Source: Phoronis ovalis (lineage: Eukaryota > Phoronida > Phoronidae). Taken from it: a stretch of 61,854 nucleotides of DNA. Location of the stretch: NCBI GenBank assembly GCA_028565635.1, contig JAOXYB010091384.1:1-61854 (forward strand). Reading direction: 5' to 3'. Shown here in pieces: positions 27,801 to 38,100 of the stretch. Numbering within the stretch: the stretch's first letter is position 1; the number at the start of each line of letters is the position of its first letter. The position numbers and the translations under genes were made by a program. Below the pieces are notes generated by a model that was not told the DNA's origin, ran no database searches, and worked only from the letters and a program-made list of their open reading frames with translations.

Positions 27801-30800
27801 ATAAGATTTCTTTTGGTTTTGGCTCGGCATGTGAAGGAGGCCTTTTGTGAATGAATTATGTGAGGGCATGTAGAAGTTTGGGTCTGAGACTGATGCATGC
27901 AAATAGTCTATCAACATATTTTAGTTCATACTTTTGTGGAATTAGCCAATCAGCATTCGGTATTTCCGAAAACTATTTCATAGAATCAGCCAGCATCATG
28001 ACGTGCCGTGTAAGTCACATTAACAGGTTATGGAAGACACAAGGGTGTTGATATCGACTATGCTGGAGTGACAGTGTTTAAGCAATTTTAAACAAGATAC
28101 TGGAAACGCTTCTTAAATCTTCATTTTTGTCACTTTCATGTATTTTTTCCTGACAATTCACAACAATTCCCTAGTAAACTAGTTCAGAAGTCCTATAATA
28201 CCCGATTTGTAGTTTTGCTGTTGTCATCGACTTGCTTTACGAAATACCATGACCTTATAGTTTTTATATATTTAATGTGAGCTTCCATTTGTTACAGTAT
28301 AGTCAAACAATATGTTTACTCCAATTTGCATACCTGCAGCTGTCTGAAACGATTGCTGTGCATAATATCAGCATAAAATAACATAAATATTTTGAATAGT
28401 AGGCAGCTTACTAATAGTGTTCTCTCGAGGTGATTCATGTACATAGAAAACAGAAAGGGGGTAATAACTAATTAATTAAGCTTTCGTTCTGTCTCACTCC
28501 AAGAAAACAATCAAAATTTTTACTTAGGCATGACTTGTTCTAACTCTAGACTTAGCGTACATACTACGGATGATTTCTAGCATTTTGCATATATGTAGCA
28601 CTTCACATGTCCCTGTTGACATAATCAAATGAGAAGCCCTTTGAAAATCAGTAACTGCGTGAACACAATACACTATATACTGCCAGGAATTCTAGTACAT
28701 GATTCACAAGACTTATTTTTAATTTGTTCCACACAAAGATTTTGAGCAACTGTGCCAGAATACTTCCTAAAAGCAGTAATTTGGCATTAATCAACTATTT
28801 GATGCCTTCTATATAGTATGTATTCAGTTAACATGCAATTCACCATGCAATTTTTTCTTGTTCCTTCTATATTCCTCCCTTTTCCTTTGGGGTTGGTTAT
28901 GTTGGTCACTTTTTATTTTACAAATATGTATAATTTGGCTCAAAATGAATACAAAAGAGTCTGTAAATGTCCTTTTTATAAAAAAAATAATGGAAATCAT
29001 TATGTAAGGGAATCTTGTAAAGTGCTGGGTCAAGTTGCTACGTTTCCTCACCAGGTGGTTCAGAATCAGCTGCAGAAAGAAAGTTAATTGACCATATCAT
29101 GTCAGCACAAAAAATTATAATTGTACGCTATAGAGACATATAATCATCTCAATATATTATTAAATGCAATTTGATTGGAACGTCAGAAAAGATACTATAA
29201 AAAAGATTTATTGCCATTGAAGTTGATGGGAATATTAATTGTGCACTTGCCATTCTGTGCACCAACTATTCTGTAACTTTCCGCCCATTTAATATAGTAA
29301 TCTGTTGTTTATAACCGTTGTAAATATTTGCTTTGAGAACTAAGTAGAGTAATACAAACATATACTCCAGTAATTGTTAACTACACGTTTACTGTAGTAT
29401 TTGTGAAGAGGTAATATAATGCTTTATTAATAGTACTTACCAACATTAGGACTGAAGTAATAGTCACCCTCAGCACCTGGATTAGCATTAATGTCTGTGT
29501 AAATGATTCCATCAATATTTGCTGGGTTGATGCATTCAGAACCATTCAGTTCAAACCACCATCGGTTACAAGCCCAACCATAGTTTTTGATTAGCACTCT
29601 CAAATTGCCATAAAAAGACACTTGTAAGCCAGAATTTGTATTTCTCTTGTTAAAGGTAATATTCTAAAATGTATATATAATGTTTGCAGAAATTATTATT
29701 TGTAGAAAAAGTTCACTTCACACATTCAGCAATCACACCATTATTACAAAAAACAGATCTCAAGCCGTGATGAACTAGCTGTCTATTACCAGTTTACAAG
29801 TATCAAACAAGGCACAATTTTACTGATTACTTGCATATTAAGTAATTATTAGTTTGTACTTTTTGTACTACAGATATTGGGGTTGTAGTCAAGACAAAAA
29901 CATCATGGTACTAAAACTGTAATGTTTTATAATATCTTGTCCGGAGACATATTAACAACCACTTTTAATTATTTAGAATCATAAAGAGTTCAAGCAAGTA
30001 CCCGTCGATATACAAGGGCACAAATGACAATGCTATGCAATTCAGTTTATTGACAACTCAGATTTTTCCATTTAAACTTTAAAACGGCACCATCCAAGTG
30101 AAAAAACAGGAAACAAAAAAAATAAAATTTTCTTTGTTTTGTATATTACATCTTGTTGTAACTGTTGTGACGATAACTCTCGGATGCCACTGATGTATTT
30201 ACATTATGATGCTTACTAATACTTTTGTAGACTTTTTAATTTGTGTTTGCCATATTACTTAGTTTGATTACTCCACTGTCTGTGCTATCATGTCCATTCC
30301 AAGCCACTTGCTGTATACTTGTGACATGTAAGTCTGAAATACATGCGAAGTAAATAATTTTAATATAAAATATATTATTTTCATTTAAGGTTATAGCAAT
30401 ACAGCAGAAAATACTAAAACTATATTCTTTCGTTTTTTACTCTAGACTTAATTCGTATATTGTGAGTGCTCAGTGTGCTAAATATTTCAATCAGAATTAC
30501 ATGTCTAACTTCTCCTATACGGTTTCTTCTGCGGGGTTGTTACGTACGTAGCACATAAGGAGTATTCGCAGCATAAAAAATCGTGTTACTTTATATTTTT
30601 TCTGAAAATACATTTGATTAAATAGTAGACATTGTCGTTGATACACATAGTAAAATATGCATGTGTCATGATCGATATATAACATAAATAGAAAACTATA
30701 TATTATACCTGATTTTTTGATTTGAGCAGATTGGCTAGCAATTTGTTGCTCCATGCAAACAATTCATTTTTACTCCGATATGTTCGATTTGCGTGATAAT

Positions 30801-30971
30801 CTGCATTTGCAGTACCTTTTCCATCAATGTAAATTTTGTATTAAGGTCATCTGTTGTCACCTGTTGCGTATTTTGACCAGCAGTTGCCTCTGCAGCATAG
30901 AAACCAAGAGCAGATATAACCAACAGAACTCTCAACTTGTTTTCTGACACAATGCCTGTTACGAGTACCAA
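24827..30971 (-). CDS. CTHRC1-like secreted protein, first exon apparently frame-broken
   Basis: The C-terminal domain is that of collagen triple helix repeat-containing protein 1, a secreted Wnt/TGF-beta-associated factor in vertebrates. Exons (minus): a first exon to 30709; 30333-30272; 29663-29437; 24969-24827 (stop TAA). The 29.6 kb exon has TFNKRNTNSGLQVSFYGNLR and CNRWWFELNGSECINP, with the family's LR...C.RW.F..NG.EC pattern. The last exon has VFKVGNC and GDARTGFASASRIIIQEV, matching GDAxTGW.S.SRIIIEE. Exon 30333-30272 contains QQVAWNGHDSTDSG, like the WKQC.W...D..G segment. The first exon encodes a hydrophobic signal-like segment (LRVLLVISALGFYAAEATAG), but this frame has no ATG and ends in TAG. 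The frame that reaches the donor at 30709 is another one (MEQQIASQSAQIKKS). No Gly-X-Y repeat was found. An upstream start exon, an assembly indel or a decaying gene are all possible. Confidence 0.75.
25280..25302 (+). mobile_element. Fragment resembling the end of the 50931 MITE
   Basis: CCCCGGGTACTCAAG near 25287-25301 closely resembles the start of the 407-bp element at 50931 (CCAGGGGTTACTCAAG). Similarity stops after about 16 bases, so this is a weak call for a relic terminus. Confidence 0.2.
26850..27026. repeat. Degenerate tandem repeat ending in a poly-C run
   Basis: Three diverged units start with GTATTGTAGTAGGTTA-like sequence near 26853, 26920 and 26963. Two of them end in ATAAGAATGCAAACCCC. 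The last runs into about 16 consecutive C residues at 27011-27026. Located in the last CTHRC1-like intron. Confidence 0.55.
27257..27301. repeat. (AT)n microsatellite
   Basis: About 45 bases of interrupted TA dinucleotides. Shorter AT runs occur near 14365, 24340 and 26733. No function indicated. Confidence 0.85.
27604..27619 (+). promoter_or_regulatory. CTCF-like motif
   Basis: GCACTTGAGGGCGCTG is close to the conserved CTCF core CCACNAGRGGGCGCT, within the CTHRC1-like intron. Sequence match only. Confidence 0.35.
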
Positions 30972-31094
30972 TTTCAGAGTGTACAGTGTCAGTGAACATT
31001 AAAATACTTTTTAAGTATCTTTTTTATACGATGCAATGCCTGATACATAAAGATAACAATCAAATGTACTTAGTTTGGCAGCGTTTATTTTGAC

Positions 31095-31430
31095 TTCGAT
31101 TTTATCAGATAAAAGTAGCTTTATATTAATTTTTTCAAGATCTAATATAACAATATGTTCCATCTAATATGAAGAAATAGACTATAATATACTATTTTGA
31201 TTGCGTTCCAATGTATTTTAACCATACAATACGTAAAGATAAACTGGGCCCTGAGTCTGGGTATCGATTTTTATAGATAAATCAATAAACCACCTGAAGC
31301 TAGCAAGATGTAATAAATAAAACTTATCCACTAACTCCAGATTATCAAATAATGATCAGATTGAATACTTTGTGGGTGCATCATTTCCAGGTTTTAATTA
31401 GATTACATGTCTTTAGGCACACCAAGTATA
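31095..31430. repeat. Upstream flank of CTHRC1-like gene, copy A of a duplicated segment
   Basis: This stretch aligns base by base, with gaps, to 32640-32960. Shared landmarks in the same order include TAGCTT.A.ATTAATTTTTT, GAAGAAATAGA, TTTTGATTGCGTTCCAA, GGGTATC.ATTTTTATA and TGTAACT. It lies just 5' of the CTHRC1-like first exon (minus strand). Confidence 0.65.
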
Positions 31431-32059
31431 TTGTGACAGTGTAACTCGATCTCCAATTTTTATAACCAAAATAATTGGATAAGCCTGAATTTTAAAATAC
31501 TTCGAAATTATTAAATTTTAAAATTTAGCTTTGTTTAAAAGTTATTTTCAAAGTTAAATGTTCCAATTCTTTTTTGCGTTTTGCACTAAACAAATTATGC
31601 AAATTTAAGCAGGTGGAGATGAATGTTTTCGAATTTTTTAAGCAGTATTATTTCTTTAAAAACTGTGTACCTTTATATGTCTACCTCTTTATTTTAATTA
31701 CAAAAACATAGATTAAATCATACATTTTTCTCTATTTGTCTAAAAACCTCACGTTTCCTGATTTATCATGTTTGTCTCACATTACTTGCTGATCAGCGTT
31801 TTTTAAACATTAAAATATGAGAATAGACGAGTTTAAAAAACAGTTCATCAGGTGCACTTGTGAAGCATTATTTTCATCATTTTGTGAAATAATTTGGCAC
31901 TCATTTATAGTATGATCTTTTTTCTTGTCTGTGGTAAGTGTGTCATCTTCTATGAAGGGTTTTTTTTACACACTTTTTTTATTATTGAAATCAGTGCATG
32001 TCCACGTCGCTTTCATGAAAAAAAATCTGATGTTCAGCTATGCAATGTAACTTTTTTAA

Positions 32060-32510
32060 GGATGAGACGAAAAGCTGAAGCAAATCCTGCACAAGTGTTA
32101 TTACAGTCTAAGTTCTTGCGTGTGAAAATGACAAAATGTTTGTCCAAGTATGATTAACATGTGAGCTTGGCTGACATGCCATGGCTGATTGTATGGTTTA
32201 CATTTATATATAATATATGATATAATCTTCTATACGCAATTCTGGCTGTGCATATTTGATGCCGAAGCATATGTAGAATGCCTAAATATGTCATTTTGAA
32301 TATTATCACATTAAATTTTTGGGTTATCGATATGAAAGAACCCCCTATACCAACCCTTGTCAGAAAAGACTGTTCCAGTTGCTAGTTATGCAAAAGGCAG
32401 GGTCAAGCTAGGTCTTTAAGTGGGAAGACAGGACAGCCTCCAATCTTGAAAGCAACATCATACTCCATGCTGGCATGCCGCAATAAATTCTCAAAACTGA
32501 ACCAAAACAA
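32060..32510 (-). pseudogene. Decayed copy of the CTHRC1-like last exon
   Basis: On the minus strand, 32400-32500 translates in two frames to GMPAW and then EYDVAFKIGGCPVFPLKD, ending in a premature stop. This parallels GIPAGNVEVVFKVGNC of the intact last exon. Nucleotide identity to 24890-24985 is visible (CAATCTTGAAAGCAACATC against CAACTTTGAAAACAACTTC; CTGAAACTGAAACAAAAC against CTCAAAACTGAACCAAAAC). A further fragment at about 32072-32090 (GCTGAAGCAAATCCTGCAC) matches 24858-24876. Frame shift, stop and missing upstream exons mark it as a relic of a tandem duplicate. Confidence 0.6.
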
Positions 32511-32639
32511 ATGCTCTGTGATTTCATCTTTGCTATGGTCTTTTTCACCTTTTAAAGGTTATGTTAAAATCTCAACTAGTGGAAGAATGTTCTTGCATAC
32601 AGAAAACAGGTAAACAATTAAGTGCATTGCCATTTCATA

Positions 32640-32960
32640 TGATCGAAGTAGCTTCAGATTAATTTTTTGAAGATCTAACATTATTAATGATATTTTACAT
32701 CTATGGGAAGAAATAGATTAATTGCACAGTTTTGATTGCGTTCCAACATATTTCAACCAAGCATACAATGTGAACATGTGTGGGTATCAATTTTTATAAA
32801 TAAATTGGATAGCTCTCTAAATTTGTAAGAAGTAATAAAGGTAATCCACTAAACAACGATCATAATTATTTGTATAATTCTATTGTGAGTGCATTATTGT
32901 ATTAGATGGTATATCTTTAATTAAGGATTCAAGATATATTGCAACAGTGTAACTTCATAA
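32640..32960. repeat. Copy B of the duplicated CTHRC1-like upstream flank
   Basis: Partner of 31095-31430 in the same orientation, with the same order of landmarks. It lies 5' (minus sense) of the relic last exon, as expected if a whole gene was duplicated in tandem and then lost its middle exons. Confidence 0.65.
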
Positions 32961-33530
32961 TCGAGATGAATGGATAAACATAAATGCATACATCTCCACC
33001 TACAAATTTGTAAAATTTCACAAATCATCTTTATTTACATATATTTGCAAACTTTCCCTTTGATTTGAAAATTTTAGCCAATTTTCTAGTAAAAGCAATG
33101 ACAAAAAATGACCTATAGATCGGGAATATCCAGCTAGTGACTAGAGGCATAATATGACAGCTATGCATAATATGACAATGCAAATCTGTTAGACTACATA
33201 TGACTGCTTCTCAAAATATGGCAAATCAGTAAATTTAGTTAGATTAGATCCCAACCCATGTTACCTCTTCCAAAGTAGAACTGTCTAACATATGTATGAT
33301 GTTAACTGAAGTTGTTAACTGACCATGGGAAAATCAGACTTTTCGCAATGAGGCTTTAAGGCGGCTTGGATATCAATTTTTATTATAAACAAATGATTAC
33401 CCAAGAATCTGATAACTAAATAAGGTATGAACACCATGCAAGTTCCTGTTTCAAAAAGTACAATACAGGTCGAATGATAGGCAGTGTTTATTGTCACATA
33501 CATTAAGTGATTAGATGATTCACTCATTAC

Positions 33531-34570
33531 TTAAAATGTTCGCTTTAGTGCTACAACATAATCAAACAGTTTGGTGTTGTGATATTTTCCTCTCTGATCC
33601 AGTAAGAAGAAGAACCACCTTCCTTTTAACTTCAAAGCTAAAGAAGCCTTAGCAGCTTGTCGAGATTGATTGGCTGAAATATATTCTATGGGAACTGTTA
33701 GTGTGCGTAAGTTGCCAAGTGGAGCAAAGGTTTGCATTGCTACTTTCTCACCACCTCGCAATAATATTACACGATGAACACTTCTCAGCGGAAACAAAAT
33801 GGTGAAGGCAAACAGCGTATATCCTATAAAGCATAAAAAATCATAGAGGTCTACATATTACATACTGGTAATCAGTGCAGTAAAATAATAATTTATGACT
33901 GACACAGCTCTTAATAAGCCAATACTGAACATCCATGAACAATTTTCAAAAGTGTACAAACAGAAATATGCATAAACTTAGTAAAAATGGGAAATCAGTC
34001 GGGAAATCAGTCCCAGGGAATCAGTTTTAACAAAAAAGCCCCACATCAATTCTTACCTATCGTCAAGCATAGTAAAGTGATACCATTTCTGTATTTATTT
34101 TCACCTAGGTTAACTTTTCTCCACCAGGCTGTTTTTTCTCCTGACACATTTTGCCCATACACATTTTTTTCTTCCTCCAGCTTGACATCTCGTAAACTAC
34201 TGTATGAAAACTGAGCTAGATATGACCAAAAACCAAACTGTATGAATCCAAACCAGCTTAGGTATTTATAATACTTTTTATTGTTATTTGAATACAACAG
34301 CACATCCTTTTGTACATTTCCTGCAACTTCAAAAGGTAAAGATTTATTTTTTATTCCAGCATTTGTACTAAATGTTCTTACTGTATTGCTGTAAAAACCA
34401 GGATAATTTGTGTACTGGCACATTCTTGCCGCTAAATGTCTTTTCAGTCGTCTTGAAGAATTCCATAATAATTCGTCGTAGAATAGCATACGTAGACAAG
34501 TCAGTTTGTGACTCCATGATTTAGGCAGGAAATCAGTAGTTGTAATACGTGTAGCATTTCTTGATAGCAT
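33531..34570 (-). CDS. TMEM223: TMEM223-like mitochondrial membrane protein
   Basis: Two coding exons on the minus strand, 34570-34057 and 33823-33531 (stop included), donor GTAAGA, acceptor TTATAG, giving 268 aa. The first in-frame ATG is at 34570; the codons upstream of it (TTG GTG AAA) are not starts. The N-terminus is rich in Arg and Ser/Thr and lacks acidic residues until later (LSRNATRITTTDFLPKSW...). RTFSTNAG near residue 65-75 looks like a mitochondrial presequence cleavage site. Two hydrophobic segments follow (YLSWFGFIQFGFWSYLAQF and ITLLCLTIGYTLFAFTILF), then the family's C-terminal domain (GGEKVAMQTFAPLG, LKLKGRWFFFLLDQRGKYHN, LFDYVVALKRTF). Vertebrate TMEM223 is about 200 aa and is linked to cytochrome c oxidase biogenesis; function here is by family. 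The gene is head-to-head with PPP1R21. Confidence 0.82.
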
Positions 34571-35162
34571 TTTCACCAAATACGGCTTAGAAGTCTATAA
34601 AAACAACAAATGTTTTTACACATTTCGAATGCATTATGAATCTCTATTATTGTAATTAACCAGCCATGGGAAATTTATTTAAAATGTCAAATCAATTTTC
34701 TACATGTCTACTTGCAGAGCATATCATCAATTTTATCTTGACACCAATGGTCATTCACATTGATTTAGTGTGATTCCCTCTGCAGCCCCGGCCACCGACT
34801 CCACTTTACTTTAGTTTTTCACTCACCAAATTTCCAATGTTACAAGTCAACTATGCAAATATATGTCATGACAACTTACCAAAATGTTTCGTGATAACAT
34901 TTTCTTATTTTAAAAACGTACAGAATCAACTTAAATGCTTAATCAGAACAAGTACAGAGCGACAATATACTAATCTATATCTCGAGCACTTGTTCATGGG
35001 CGCTGACATATTCCCAAAATGCATCATAAATCACGAGTGCACAGGCGCACAGGAAGTTTTAGAAAAGGAAGATCAGGGACACCCACTTTTGGAAACCCAG
35101 TTGAACACATCTTCAAAATCTCTTTCGCATACAAAGGCATGAGTTGAGTAATATATTTCGAG
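34571..35162. promoter_or_regulatory. Shared bidirectional promoter of TMEM223 and PPP1R21
   Basis: The two ATGs are 592 bp apart on opposite strands. The gap contains TTCCCAAAATGCATC at 35011-35025, resembling the ZNF143/THAP11-type element (ACTACAATTCCCAGAATGCA), and an ETS-like AGGAAG at about 35066-35072. There is a candidate 3' splice site just upstream of the TMEM223 ATG (TTTTTATAG near 34596), so TMEM223 may have a non-coding first exon here. No TATA box was seen. Confidence 0.5.
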
Positions 35163-38100
35163 ATGACAGACTTACAGGCAAAGTATCAGAAGTTAGCTAC
35201 GGAATATGCTAAGGTATGAGCAAAAATGGGCTCTGACATAAAATAGTAAGGGACTGATCAGAAATTACAACAGGGGGGGGTCACGAATTTTTGTGCAAGG
35301 CAAAAGGGGGGGGGGGTCATGAATTTCTGTGCACCACGAAAGGGGGGGGTTGTAATAAAAAAATTTGCGCAGTGATTCTTGAAAAATACCTTGATTTTCA
35401 CAAACTAGTAGGAAAATAGAGGATCTCTAAACAAGAAAAAATTAAAATAATTACATCACACATAGCAGCAAGTCAACTTAATACCAAGTTACCCAGCAAC
35501 TTAGAGAAATCAAGTAGTATGAATGACAATTCAGACGAAAATGATAGTGACAGTGATGAAGATGTAGTTGTAGCTGAAATAGGTAGTAGTTCTAGTGATT
35601 CGATCGGAGTCTGAAGATGAAAGGTTAATAGCCAATCCTGTGAAAATACGTTCTGGATGTATAGTGCGAAGCAAACAATTCTTTGGTGACTGATTAACTA
35701 AAGGAAGTTTAAAATATTTCGTTGTATAATAACTATTTTAATGGATTACACAATATATACAGGAGTTGCAATCTATACACAAAAGAAGTTTGAAGAAATA
35801 AAAAGTGGCACAATGTATCATGGCAAAAAAGAGTCCTAAAATGCACCAGATTGCAGGAAATCACATGAAATATTAAAAACATTTCACGGGGGCATGCCCC
35901 CGGACCCCCTAGTTTCGCTTTGCGCACTGCGGGCACTCGCCTGTCAGAGGGGGGTCATTATTTTTTTTTGCATGCTCTTAGGGAGGGGTTGCAATTTTTT
36001 TGGCAAACCCTGGAGGAGGGGTTGGATTTTTTTGTGCTCCATGTTTTTGAAATGCACCAACCCCCCCTGTGGTAATTTCTGACCAGTCCCTAATGAAAAT
36101 TAAATGAGCGGGATTGAACGGGTTGCCGTTTTAAATAAATATGCGTTAAAAATAATAAACATACGAGGTCTATCCTTTTTTACTTTTTCTTTTTGGCAAA
36201 CATTTGTCATATAATTATACCAACATGCATTGCTTGATAAGGACCCGATTAAGGACTGTGACTGCGGCACCGGCCATCAACTTGATTTAAACTTAATGGG
36301 ACTAATGCAAACATTATAATAGTTTTTATAATGGAATTAAATCTGTTGGAATATTGATTTCACTTGTAAGTTTAAATGTAAGCAATATATTTATAAATAA
36401 TTAACACGTTTTATTACTAAAATTGTTAGCTATAGGACATTTGTTATCGTATATTATTTTACTATAAATTACAACTTATATTTGAAATACTTTGTAGTTA
36501 CGATCTCAGGTGCCTGTATTAAAGAAAGCTGTCATTGATGAACAAGCCAAAGAGGGCGAATTAAAGGTGGGTGAAAGAATATAGTCCCTGCTTAAGTCGA
36601 ACAGTCACAGACTCTCTATTATCAATTCACAGTTACAGAGAGTCAACTTTTACAACCTTTGAAAAATATACAATTTCTACCATCTGACTCTGAGTTGATT
36701 TATCATGCTCTGGATGTACTCTGCCTATCAGAATTACTTCAAAAATCATATGGAACTCTAGTCCTGCAAGCAAGACCCTACTATGGACAGCCTACAGCTT
36801 GTCCATAAGGTCCTGGCCACCTCATATCTCAAACCAGCCGAAGTTTGAAAACACTTAGTACTTTCTTAATTAAATAAATGAATTCCACCCAAATTTTTGC
36901 TTCTGCCTATTCCTTGACTCTTGCGCTTCTTATACCACCATATCTATAAAACTTAATCAAAGCTTCGACAACATATCAGCTAAAAATCCAAAATGCAGTC
37001 TTGAAGGTTCATTCATCCATTGCATAGATATTATGCTGTTGCACATGCGTGAAGGCTAGTAGAATTTCGGCCCATTTGAGATAGGAGGCGGCTAGGACTA
37101 ATGGAATTCCTGCACTGGCATACACACAAAAATTACCAACAGCAAACTCTGAGGAAATTCATTCCACCATGACTATCGTTAACACATGCATGAAAAGCAC
37201 CACCGGTGTGGGTCACTTCTTTGTGCAAGTGGCTATCAAAGAGTCTATGCCTGTTTGACCTTGTCTCACAAAACAGAAGTTATCAGGAGGTTAGCGCAAA
37301 CATCATGAAACTGGGACTAACGAAGGAGGTGTCCTAGATGTTAACATCTGGAATGCTAGAAGAATTGTTGGATGTCACTGCATGCCCCTTACTGGTCACA
37401 GTCTTGTTCGTTTACATTCCAACTGAGTGTCTAGTCCCTGGATACATAACCCCATTATGGGGATCATACTACTGGAGGATCATTGTTTTTAGTATTCTCA
37501 GTTCAGCTGCATAGCTATGAAGTCTTCCTTTGTGCTACTCCCACATTGTGTCTCATTTTCTGCCATTGATTTCCGTACAAGTCTGAAAATGCCATATGTC
37601 TCTGATCAAAAACTTTACTAGTTTGCATGACATTTTTGTCCTAAAAAGGTTCACTTGAATTGAGATAACAGTATGCCAAAAGTGTGAGAAGTATCATGCG
37701 TTCAATAGCATATATACACTTGTACACTTAGATTATCTATAAAGAGTCTTTTCACTTTTTTTTGCATTATTAGATGTATTCTCAGGGTAAAATGTCTAGT
37801 AGTAAATTTTAGTAATAAATGATAAACATAGGTAACATAAAAGTTAGCATAAAATAATGTGTTAGTGAGTAATTCTTTTTACAAGAGTAACTGTGAAAAA
37901 TTACTTTATTGTTTGCATTTATTTTAATTGTACTTTGGATGAAAAAAGACAGTGTTTTATTTCTAATAGCATTTGGTTGTAGGAATCTTTGAAGGAAAAG
38001 GACCAATGCATTAGGAAATATGAGCAGGAAATAGACAGTTTATCATTTAGAAATCAACAGTTGTCGAAGAGAGTGCTGGTTTTACAAGATGAACTTGAAG

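Noticed and set aside
27633-27917. Minus-strand 94-aa ORF in the CTHRC1-like intron
   Set aside because: AT-driven Asn/Ile/Tyr-rich open frame without start context, splice support or family match.
31894-32157. Plus-strand 87-aa ORF beside the CTHRC1 relic
   Set aside because: It runs antisense over a fragment of the duplicated last exon and has no recognisable domain.
35894-36082. Plus-strand 62-aa ORF, Cys/Gly/Trp-rich
   Set aside because: Lies in the terminal G/C-run part of the 35249 transposon remnant; sequence reflects the inverted-repeat texture.
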